From assembly GCF_001649575.2 (NCBI RefSeq), contig NC_051432.1, forward strand, positions 24,978,274-25,042,273: DNA of 64,000 nt, given 5' to 3'. This document shows, one piece after another, positions 22,700 through 32,885 of the stretch (the first letter of the stretch is position 1; the number at the start of each line of letters is the position of its first letter). The position numbers and the translations under genes were made by a program. The notes under the pieces are model-generated. The model ran no database searches. It saw only the letters and a list, made by a program, of their open reading frames with translations, and had not been told where the DNA came from. This DNA is from Kryptolebias marmoratus (Eukaryota; Chordata; Actinopteri; Cyprinodontiformes; Rivulidae).

Positions 22700-25120
22700 T
22701 CCTCAGTCTCTGCTCTGCTGCAGTCTGTTTACATTATCTCCACAGGCGGTGAGTTACACTGTTACTCACCTCACTCTCACCTCCTTCAGATCCCAAACGA
22801 GACGAGTCCTGTTTTGTTTCAGCTGCTCAGATTCGCGCCTCACTGATAAATATTCTGTCCCAAACTTAGCTGACTGTAAACTGTTCGTCTTTGGAGCAGT
22901 TTGTGATCAAGAGATGTTTTTTTTAAGGCTCCAGGATCGATTTAAAGCTCCTGTTCCATGACCGCGTCTCTTCTTCTTTACGCGCCTAATGCGCAACGCT
23001 GCGCTCAAAATAACCTCTGGAATATCAGCTATCCCGCAGGATCCAGGACATCATGGAGCAGTCAGCAGGTCGGGTTCGGGGTCTGAAGGAAGGAGCAGAC
23101 TCTCTGAAACTTTATCCATCAGGATAATAATAATAATAATAATGCGGATTATTGTTTCACATTTTCATCTCTCTTAGTGAGGAGACCAGAAAAAACTAAC
23201 AGGGATAATTGTTTCACATTTTCACTTTTCATGCTCAGTAATCTTGTGTAAACGTTTAGGCAAAATAAGAAGACTCATCCAGATGTTTCTGCAGCTGCAT
23301 CCTGGAAAAATATGTTTTTTTTATTTCTTGAATTGAAACTAAAGGAGCTTTTTGTCCTGCAGGCTGAGAACAGGTGGTCATGTTGGCTTTAATTTTCCTG
23401 GAAGCCGGTGAGCCAGCTGTGGGCCGCAGGTTCTGGTTTGATCCAAAGTAACACCTGGAATTAGCTGCTGGTTCACAGGAAGCAGCGCAGAGGGGGTTCT
23501 GACACAGAGACAGGTTGGTTTGGTTTCCTTAAAGACTGACGCCAGAAAGCAGGTTTGTAATCTCTGGAGGGAGAAAACGGCAAATTCATCTATGAGCTTT
23601 TAGAGTTTAAGATGTCTTAAAAAGGTCTAAAGGAGTAAAAATCAGGTTTTTTTAGATAACGAGTCGAAAAGCTCAACCAGAACCTAAAACAAACTGAGGA
23701 AATTACATTTTCTGTGAAAATGAACTCTGAATGTAGCTGAAATTTGCCAAAGAAGCTGAAACTGAGCAAAAGTCTTGCTAAAATGAACAAATTATTACCT
23801 AAAAGAGACAAAAGCAAAAAGTTAGCTCAAAGGTAAAAGTAAGAAAATGTAGCTTTTAGGTCCTGTCGGGGGTGACCCATCTTCTGCACAACTCCAGCTG
23901 CCTCAGAAAAAGTCTGATTTATTTCTTTTTCAGGTGTTTTTTGATTTACCAACTTCAGGGAGGGCCTAGGTCAAAATAACAAACAAAACGACTACTACCT
24001 TCTTAGTAATTCACTTACCTATGTACAAAAATAAAACAAAAGACAACTTCTTACCTTCCTGAACTAACAAAACGAGAGACAAGGATCCTAAAATAAAGGA
24101 CAGCCCACCTTAGAACCTCACAAAACCATTTCCTAACTAACAGTTTGAGGTGGACGTCGTGGACACGTCTGCAGCTCATCGCCTCATCAGGAGCCAATCA
24201 GCATCCAGCTCATCGGTTTAAGGTCCACCAATCACGGCTGGCTTACCTGGACTCTGACTCCCACACGTTAGGACAGCAGTAGCGAAAAGATAACTAAAAG
24301 TGCCAAAAGATTAGCTGGAAACTAAAAGCTAAGAGTGGGACAAGGCTAACTGAAGGGTGTGTTTTTCAGCAGTATTTTAGTTAAAACTGAGTGACAAATA
24401 ATTATTTCTAAACGTTTTTACTGATACTTTCTCAGCAGACGACATTTAATCATCTAAAAGAGTTTTGAAGAAACCAGACAGCCTTAAACTCTTCACATAT
24501 ATCTGGCACATGTGAAACGGCTCGTTCAGTGTGTGTTGATTCTGGACTGAACTTTCCTTTCGTTGCCAAAGTGAGAGTGTAACATCCAGCGTTTGGCCGC
24601 CGTGCGTGTTTTTCTTCTGGCTCCTAACGGAGACCCCCGATGGCCCCATTTTCCACGCGAACCGGTCGTCCAGACGACGCCGTTTGGGCCTCCGCCGTCC
24701 AGCGGCTCGGCCAACACTAAGTCTGGGGTTGATCGTGTCGAAGGTTCTCCCGCGGCATCTCTCCTTCCTCTCACCACAAGCTGATGATCCCTGAAACACT
24801 CGGAGGCGCAGTGGATGGGTTCCTCACCTCACATGTCGGTTATCTGTCCTTCTTGACGCAACGCAGAAGAAAACGACGCTTCTTTGCACACAAATATTTC
24901 ACCTTGGCTTGTGGGCTCTTAATTGTCCCACCACAAGTGTCTGATGGTTCCTCTCGCTGCCCGTTTTCTGAGCAGCACATGCCTGTTTGCTCCTGACGGA
25001 TTATTGTTTTATCCTCTCTGTCTGTCAGCCTGACAGGACCTGGCTCCTTCAACACGACTCCTGTTTCCCTTTACCACCAGCTCTGTCTTACAAGAATGAT
25101 CCCAATCACAGGGGGTTAGT
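22700..25120. other. Start of gene desert, no gene seen
   Basis: Mostly AT-rich unique sequence. A GC-rich island at 24590-24780 has overlapping ORFs in several frames on both strands, but no domain, splice pattern or homology that I recognise. A short stretch at 24995-25125 reappears in diverged form at 26335-26465. Confidence 0.5.
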
Positions 25121-25129
25121 CAGTCTGTC

Positions 25130-25470
25130 AGGACTTTGTGTCAACGGCAGGGGAGAAGAAGGCAAACCCAGAGTGCAGACTCATCTTAAAGAAAACTAAT
25201 TTATTACATAAAAACAAACAAAAACAAAAAGCTGACGTGGCAGCCAAAAACTGGCAAGTGAACGAAGGACAACGAGCAAGGAACCAGCGGAGAGTGGAGG
25301 AGAAGACCGGGCTTTTAAAACACAGAGGATAATCGGTAAGCGGGCACAGGTGCGTGAAACTCATTACTGACAGGTGGAGGAGGGCGTGGCAGAAAAACAA
25401 GTGTAGACTGAGGATGAATGGAAAATCACTGAAAATAGAGAGTAAAAAAAAGAAAAACAAGATAACTAAC
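25130..25470 (-). mobile_element. LTR-like repeat, inverted copy (left arm)
   Basis: It contains AAAGCTGACGTGGCAGCC, GGCTTTTAAAACACAGAGGA (TATA-like when reversed), and GACAGGTGGAGGAGGGCGTG. It is an inverted relative of 25510-25945 and a relative of 32398-32885. The long ORF across it is not a gene. Confidence 0.45.
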
Positions 25471-25509
25471 AAAATACCAAGAAAGACACAAAGAAAAACC
25501 CAAAACCTC

Positions 25510-25945
25510 TCACTTTGGGTATTTTGAGTTACTTTTTGATCTTCTGCATTTCAATTTTTATGTTTTTTTGTTTTTGTTTTCTTGTCTTTATTCCCTGTGT
25601 TTCATATTATATATATTCTTGTGCGCCCTCCGTGTTCCTTGTGCCACTTTTACTTTTCCCTCAGTTCATCTCTGTGTTTGGCCAGTCAGCCTGCCACCTG
25701 TTACCTGTTAGTCTCAGGTGTTGTTAGTCTTCCACTCCCCCCTCAGCCTTTATATTCCGTCCCTTCCTTCCCATCATCGCTGGTCCATTGTTGGTCTCCT
25801 CCACGGTCGGGTCCGTTCCTCGTGTCTCCTCGCGACCCTCTGCGTTTTGTTTTCCCGGTACTCTTTGTTGCCACGTCAGCCTTTGTTTGTGCTCACTTAC
25901 ATAAAAGAGTTTAGTTTATTTGAGCTCCTCGTGTCCTCTGCATCA
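25510..25945 (+). mobile_element. LTR-like repeat, direct copy (right arm)
   Basis: It begins near TTTTGAGTTACTTTTTGATC and includes CCTGCCACCTGTTACCTGTT, CAGCCTTTATATTCCGTCCC (TATA-like), GCCACGTCAGCCTTTG and a TTACATAAAAGAGTTTAGTT end. With the left arm it forms a large imperfect palindrome. No reverse transcriptase or gag is present. Confidence 0.45.
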
Positions 25946-25974
25946 GTCAGACAGTATTTTTCTCACGCTCAGCC

Positions 25975-26320
25975 GAAGGTGAGAGGCGATAATGTTTGTG
26001 CCTGTTTGTCTGCAGCGTCATGAACCAGTGGACGGATTTTAACGAAACTCTCAGAAAGTGATCGTTGGACGAACATCTAGAACTCGTTTTTGTTTGGAGT
26101 CAAACCCCATTCAAGATGGACGCCACAGCTAATCAACCTTAGCCAACACTAAAATGGCTGTAACTCGATGGATTTTACAGATATGGAGCTGAAATTTGTT
26201 GTGGTAGAAGCTGAGAGTCATTAACAAGTTATGCTCCAAGCGTTAACACATCAAGCTTATGGTTGTTTTCAATGTTTGACCGAAACAGCTACAAATCTCT
26301 CATTTCTGGCGTGAGCAGTT
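25975..26320 (-). repeat. Dispersed CATTCC repeat, copy 7
   Basis: Reverse copy: GCGTCATGAACCAGTGGACG, TTCAAGATGGACGCCACAGC and a GTGGTAGAAGCTGAGAGTC phrase. The left edge abuts the LTR-like copy. Confidence 0.5.
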
Positions 26321-26683
26321 CTTTAGCTGATTTTTTATCATCTCTGTCTGTCAGACTGGTGAGACTTGGCACTTTCGACATGGGATTTCTGTTTCCTTTC
26401 ACCACCGTGAGGAAACCCAGTCTTGTCTTACGATAATCATCCCAATTGCAGCGTGTTAGTTTCAGTCAGACAATATGGTGTTATGTGCACGTATTCTGTG
26501 CGGTGAAGGTAATCACTCGTCTCTGACGCTGGCTGCGATGAGTGGAAAGCCACACGCTGTCTGTCCACAAACTCAGGCCAAAAATGAACTGGTGGAATGT
26601 TTGCATGTGAATTTTCAGCCCGAGAGGAGAGAAGACAAACACTGTTAAACACGGAGACAAGTTCAGCTCGTTTTCTCAGATGG

Positions 26684-26694
26684 AACACACACAC

Positions 26695-26731
<37 letters not shown>
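26684..26731. repeat. (CA)n microsatellite
   Basis: CA dinucleotide tract with a single CG interruption near 26699. Confidence 0.9.
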
Positions 26732-26732
<1 letters not shown>

Positions 26733-27020
26733 CTCATCATGCAAATTGTTTAAAAAACTGCTCTGACCGTCTGGCTAAAAACCAGAGGCCGTCCATAATG
26801 TTTGCTAACTGTGTGTCTCTAATTGATGCAGAGGAGGGAGGAATTGTTAATTGTGCCAAGAAAAATAAATAAAAATGCGTTGCATCCATTAATAATCCAA
26901 TTCTGTCTGGACTGGAGATCTATTGCTGCAGATTTTCATGTGTGACAATTTAAAAAAAAAAGGATTCTGTGTTCTTGTGATGGACCTTTTGTTCGATGAC
27001 CGCTGGAGATTAGAAGAAGC

Positions 27021-27955
27021 ATGGATGGATGGATGGACAGATGGATGGATGGATGGATGGATGGATGGATGGACAGATGGATGGATGGATGGATGGATGG
27101 ATGGATGGATGGATGGATGGATGGACGGACGGACGGACGGATGGATGGACGGACGGATGGATGGANNNNNNNNNNNNNNNNNNNNNNNNNNNNNNNNNNN
27201 NNNNNNNNNNNNNNNNNNNNNNNNNNNNNNNNNNNNNNNNNNNNNNNNNNNNNNNNNNNNNNNNNNNNNNNNNNNNNNNNNNNNNNNNNNNNNNNNNNNN
27301 NNNNNNNNNNNNNNNNNNNNNNNNNNNNNNNNNNNNNNNNNNNNNNNNNNNNNNNNNNNNNNNNNNNNNNNNNNNNNNNNNNNNNNNNNNNNNNNNNNNN
27401 NNNNNNNNNNNNNNNNNNNNNNNNNNNNNNNNNNNNNNNNNNNNNNNNNNNNNNNNNNNNNNNNNNNNNNNNNNNNNNNNNNNNNNNNNNNNNNNNNNNN
27501 NNNNNNNNNNNNNNNNNNNNNNNNNNNNNNNNNNNNNNNNNNNNNNNNNNNNNNNNNNNNNNNNNNNNNNNNNNNNNNNNNNNNNNNNNNNNNNNNNNNN
27601 NNNNNNNNNNNNNNNNNNNNNNNNNNNNNNNNNNNNNNNNNNNNNNNNNNNNNNNNNNNNNNNNNNNNNNNNNNNNNNNNNNNNNNNNNNNNNNNNNNNN
27701 NNNNNNNNNNNNNNNNNNNNNNNNNNNNNNNNNNNNNNNNNNNNNNNNNNNNNNNNNNNNNNNNNNNNNNNNNNNNNNNNNNNNNNNNNNNNNNNNNNNN
27801 NNNNNNNNNNNNNNNNNNNNNNNNNNNNNNNNNNNNNNNNNNNNNNNNNNNNNNNNNNNNNNNNNNNNNNNNNNNNNNNNNNNNNNNNNNNNNNNNNNNG
27901 GACGGATGGATGGATGGACGGACGGACGGATGGATGGACGGATGGATAGATGGAT
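27021..27955. repeat. ATGG/ACGG tetranucleotide array containing an assembly gap
   Basis: Visible flanks at 27021-27165 and 27900-27955 are (ATGG)n with ACGG and ACAG variants. Positions 27166-27899 (734 bases) are N, so the true array length is unknown. ORFs of about 300 residues that read DGWM or PSIH through the Ns are artefacts. Confidence 0.95.
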
Positions 27956-28679
27956 GTGTGAAGCACATTCAGTGATGTGATGTAGCTGTTTTAAACTCGA
28001 CCAGAGCCACTGTGATAGCTCTGTTTTAAATTAAGTGATGTTTTTGAGTAGTCAGTATCTTCCCTGCAGCAGACAGCAGTGTGTTAGGAATCAGCAACAA
28101 TACTTTTTTGTTAGTTTCTGCTTCATTTCTTGACTTTAGGCCCCAAAAAAGGTTCCCTGCACTCCCTGCGTTGCTTAAATCACGAGATCAAGAGAAGCAT
28201 TTTAGTCTAAAACAAAGAAAAAAAAGCACCTGGGTCACTTCAAATCCAGTTTACATGAAAACCAGCCGAGCAGAAGATTAAACGTGACAGAAAGTATATT
28301 CAGACCAGGATTTTCTGACAGATTTTCAGCTAATTGCTCTTCTGAGAATCACGATCTTTAAACTTTCTGTTTTCTGTGCAGACAGTCAAACTGCAGCATT
28401 CTTGTGGCTTTTTTTTTCTCCTCACAGATCTTTAAGAAACTGAAAAAAATTTCTTAAAAAAAAATAAAAAATCATGGTCTGCATCAGATCCAGTTCTTTT
28501 TACACCGTCTGAATCTGAAGAAACCAGATTCTGCAGACATTGTGGCAAATCTTTAAGGAAACTAACTTTCTGCAGCTGTGTTGGCCGAGTTGTCTGGTTT
28601 AAATTAGATGCCTATTTGTCAAAATACGTCATTTAAACAAATAAAGGGTTAGTTTTATTTGTTATTTATCACCCGCTGC

Positions 28680-29015
28680 AGACGGTAATGGGGCGACAAT
28701 GTTTTTACTTGTGTCTGTGTTCATTTGTCTTTAAGTAAAAATCCTTATGGACCCCTCAAATCCTTTGGCACCGGTTAAAATAGCTGCCACGGTTATTTAA
28801 ACATGGCAGATGCAAAAAATGCAAACAGATTTAAAGTTAATGAGGTAAAATTTGGTGTGGAAGTAGCTGTGGGTCATTATTAACACATGCTCTGAGAGCT
28901 TCCACATCTCACAGCAGGATCTGGAAATATCACAACAACAACTTGATCTTGGCTTAAAACTTAGCGTAACAGGTGATATGCATCTCTTCAAGGAATGCTA
29001 GATCTTTAATTTATA
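28680..29015 (-). repeat. Dispersed CATTCC repeat, copy 8, fragmented
   Basis: It contains GTGATATGCATCTCTTCAAG followed by GAATGCTAGATC, the reverse of the family's left end, with a degraded interior. Confidence 0.45.
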
Positions 29016-31912
29016 CATTCTCCACCATAAGGAAGTAAAAGCATATTTACGTGCAGCAGCATTGGGCTCTGCAGCTGGTTGGGGGTTTGAAGTCTTGCAG
29101 GAAGTCTGAGCTTATCTGACTGATCTGATCCTCCGCAGCCCTGTCATGATGCAGGCCGCGTCCTCCGAGGCTCTGCTGATGTGAGCGGCGATAAAACCGA
29201 AGGGCTCGTATCTGAGCAGGTGATTAATGAGCGCTCTGTCAGTGAGAATAAAAGAGGCTGAAATGATAATCAAAGAGAGGCGGGTCTGGAGCGGAGCGAC
29301 CCTTAAGTGCCTCCGACCGTTAATCAAGTCAGCAGAAATGTTATTTGGCAGGAAGTGATGCCGCACTAACACACACACACACACACACGCTGTTTTTGTA
29401 ACGTTGACAATGTTTTAATCTTATTAGTTAAAACTGGTCATCAGTAGGACTCAAAAAATGACCTTTTATTGTTATTTCTTAACAAAAATCAGAGTATTGT
29501 GGCTTAAAATATTTTGAAGTCGAGTCTGCAGAGCAAATGTGAAGCCACGGTCCATCAAACATCGGAGAATTTCTTTTTAAAAAATGCTAAAAGTCATCAT
29601 GTGACAAATTATATCTGAACCCTGAATATAACAGGGTGTGTGTAGCTGCAACCCATTATTAATTCATGCTTCTGTATTGGCTCAGATTATTAACAAGCTG
29701 TGTGCGCGACCATATTCAAAGTCTCTCTGAGTTAATTAAAAGTAATTTTATTTTTCCTCCAGCGTGTTGCAGACCAGAGGCCTCCAAGTCAAACAGATTC
29801 ACGCCAACAGGGGAGTTCCCGTCTGTAAATAAGGAGGTCAGTAATAAAATTCATTATCAGCAGGAATCTGCTCATAAAGACACCTCCGTGAGCAGCTGCT
29901 TGATTACAAAACCAACATCCATCACGGCTTTCAACAATGGTCAATAAGCAGTAAAACAGAAAAAAAAATCACAAGAAGAAGCATCTTTTGCATCAGAGTT
30001 ATAAGTTCTTGGTCCTCATTTAGGCTAAGAAATTGTGTGGCTTCATTTGGTTGAGTTTACTTTGTCTGTTTTTATTCTTCCTAATGAAAATATGATAAAT
30101 CTCAACGTTCTGTAGTGACGGTGGGCCACTTTTAAGCGCTGTCTGGACACAGGATAACTGACGTTACTGTACATTTTGCAGAGTGCATGTTTTTTTTTGT
30201 ACCTAATTGTATTTTTTCATTGTGCTTTTCTCTTACCGCCTGCCTTCAGACCAGGTCTTTATATTAAACATAAAGGCTGAGTGTTAATGGACTGAAATGC
30301 AGTCATTTTTTAGTCCGTCTGGTTGTTAGAGACACAATTTGACGACAAAAACAACTGCAGCAACAGAAGCTGAGAGGAAAGAAAATCTCTGAATGGTGAT
30401 AAAGCATTTCCATTATCGAAGCTTTTATCTGTTATAACTAATCCGTAGAAAAATATGTGATCATTTTCTTTCTTTTTTAAAAAATTTGGAGCAATATGGC
30501 AGCCATAGACAACAATTTCATCCATTTTTAAAACCAGAGCTCATCCTGACTGTTTGGTGGGAATGTTTTCTGGGACATATTAACATTAAATTAATTCACT
30601 TTATTTACAAAAGTGTAATATAAAAAGACTCTACTGGCAAAACCTGAAATGCACAACTATGTCACATGAAACCACAAAGGTTCAGAGCATGTGAAAGGCA
30701 AAAAAAGAGTGCATTAAAACCTCCCTCAGACAGATCAATGAATTAAATGTCAGCGTTTGTGAAGAGGTCTGCTGATTTATGACGTCAGGGTCACAAACAG
30801 ACGGGGCTGAGCTCTGATTGGGGTTCAGATGTCATCCATCTGGTCACTTTGACTCGCTCCTTCATTTGTTTTCTGTTTTACCAGCAGTGCTGCAGCCATG
30901 ATGACAGAAGAAGCAGGATTCATCGGGACAATGACACAGACCTGACGGTAAACTGATACTCAGTTATAAACAGTACAGATTAGTAAGCGCTCTGCAGATT
31001 TACTGCAGGCTGCACACATCTGCGTGACGCTACAGCAGGCACTTTCTCCCGACCTTGAAAATGCTTTGACTCCGCTGATCTTGCTCAGCAGAGTTTCTCT
31101 CCTGGAGCACACGCTGTACGAGATGACACAGCAAACGTAACGCGCCGGCTGTCATGTACGAGTGATGCATCCGATCTGAGTTATAATCTGTTTACCTCCA
31201 GACTGACCTTCTCCTTTTTTCTTTTTGTTTTATGCAAAGTAATTTATCAACGCAGCACAAAAGTTTAATGACTCTTAAAAGGTAAAAACGTACCCTTTAA
31301 ATTTAATTTGTTAAATTTACATTAATCAAAAGGGGAAACATTTATTCTCTAACAGCTCAAATAAAGACTTTAACACCTCCGTTCAGTACTCATTGCAATG
31401 TCCCAAAGGCTTTATAATCAGAATGTAAGAAACAAAACCTTCACAGTTGTTTTTTCCCCTCATATCTAATGAAGTTAATGCGTTTAAACTGAAAACTGTA
31501 AGCAGAATTTGTGACCGGCTGCCAACTCTCAGGTGTTTGTTTACCTAAAGAAACGACCTGAAAACAGCTCAACAACGGTGGAAGAGCCGTTTGGAGAAGT
31601 GAGACAGCTCTGATGTACTCATTTAGATGAAGTTGTTTGTGTTTTTGGAGTAAAGTGTGCAGATAAAAGTGCTCTGTTTACATTCGGTGCATACCTGCAT
31701 TTCAGAATTGCATATCAGCATATTGGGAGTAAACAGTTCAGGATAAACTTTTATACGTTTGATTTTAGAGTTTACAATCTGTACCTTTAACACAGATACA
31801 AGAAGTATGACTTTGTCAACACTTTTGAATACATTTATAGGACGACAAAAGAGCAATAATGATCTTTTTATGGTCAAACTCATAATTGTTTACAAGCACT
31901 CACCTTGAACCA

Positions 31913-32143
31913 CAGGTATCAAACACCGTTCCTTGGGGGGGGGGTCGCTCTCCTGCATGTTTTAGACGTGTTCTTGCTTTAAAACACCTGGTTTAAATGG
32001 ACGACTCGTTGACCTGCTTCTGGAGAACCTGATGATTTGGTGAGGAGATGATTAAACCGTTTGAATCAGGTGTGTTGAAGCAGAAACACCTAAAACCTGC
32101 AGGACATCGGAGCCTCGAGGCCTGGAGTTTGACCCCCTCTGCC
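31913..32143. mobile_element. hAT-like MITE
   Basis: It runs from a GGTATCAAACACCGTTCCTT start to a CTGGAGTTTGACCCCCTCT end, with the interior CTGCATGTTTTAGACG and TTTGAATCAGGTGTGTTGAA. Confidence 0.55.
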
Positions 32144-32397
32144 TTAAACCCTGGAATCTGTAACCTAATACAAAAATATTACCTGACAGATTTCAGGTTA
32201 AGTTTTAAATTCCAACATTCAGCGTGGAGTTTGTTCAGTTGTCAGACAATAAATTAGTTTATAAAAAAAACTGTCTATTACTAAATGTAAAGTAATTGCA
32301 GTTATGTTGGTCAGCTGTTTATTCCAATATTTCTGTAAACTTTACTGAAATACCATCTTTGAGCACAAAACAAAACCAGGCTAAACTTTTCCAACAA

Positions 32398-32885
32398 AAA
32401 ACTGATTTATTTAAAATAAAAAAGGGGGGAAAATGATGCTGACGTAGGAGCAAAACCTTGAAACAGAAAACTTAAACAGAGAAACACGAGGAGCAGGACC
32501 TGACGATGACACGAACAAACAAAGCAGTAACCAGAAACCGATCCCAACATCAAGCAGGGAAACCCAAACCAGCGAGTAACGGAAGCTAAAGAACCGATTA
32601 TAAAGGCAGAGGCTGATGAGGACGTGGACGCAGGTGACGGATTAGTAACTCGGGACAGGTGTGGGTGGGCGTGGCAGAGAACGACTGAGCTGAGGGCAGG
32701 AGAACAGAGGCAGAGGAACCGCGTGAGAAAACTGATGACAGAGCAACAAGAGCAGATCACAGAACTACAGAAACAATAACCATGAAGCCTGGCATAATTA
32801 CAAGAACATATCAGCAAGAAAACAAGGAACAAACTAAACATAAAGATTAAAATACATAAAAATAACTCAAATCCTGACAGAAACA
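32398..32885 (-). mobile_element. LTR-like repeat, solo copy
   Basis: Read on the minus strand it starts TGTCAGGATTTGAGTTATTT. It contains TGCCACGCCCACCCACACCT, a TTTATAATCGG TATA-like word, and ends in an A/T-rich AATAAATCAG. It resembles teleost solo LTRs but no target-site duplication was established. The 191-residue ORF across it is low-complexity Cys/Leu/Ser and not a gene. Confidence 0.5.

Larger units (their letters stand above)
28000..32397. other. Gene desert segment, no gene seen
   Basis: AT-rich sequence with fragments of the dispersed repeat at 28680-29015, a short CA tract at 29370-29388 and an hAT-like MITE at 31913-32143. Unique, GC-balanced blocks at 29100-29350 and 29690-29945 are candidate non-coding elements. 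Confidence 0.5.

Noticed and set aside
24446..24799. 117-residue minus-strand ORF in a GC-rich island
   Set aside because: Several frames are open on both strands at once, as expected of GC-rich DNA. No homology or splice context was recognised.
27021..27165. Regular repeats that could suggest a CRISPR array
   Set aside because: It is a pure tetranucleotide microsatellite in a vertebrate genome, with no spacers.
26889..27980. ORFs of 300-360 residues on both strands reading DGWM or PSIH
   Set aside because: They are translations of the ATGG tetranucleotide array and of the N gap, not proteins.
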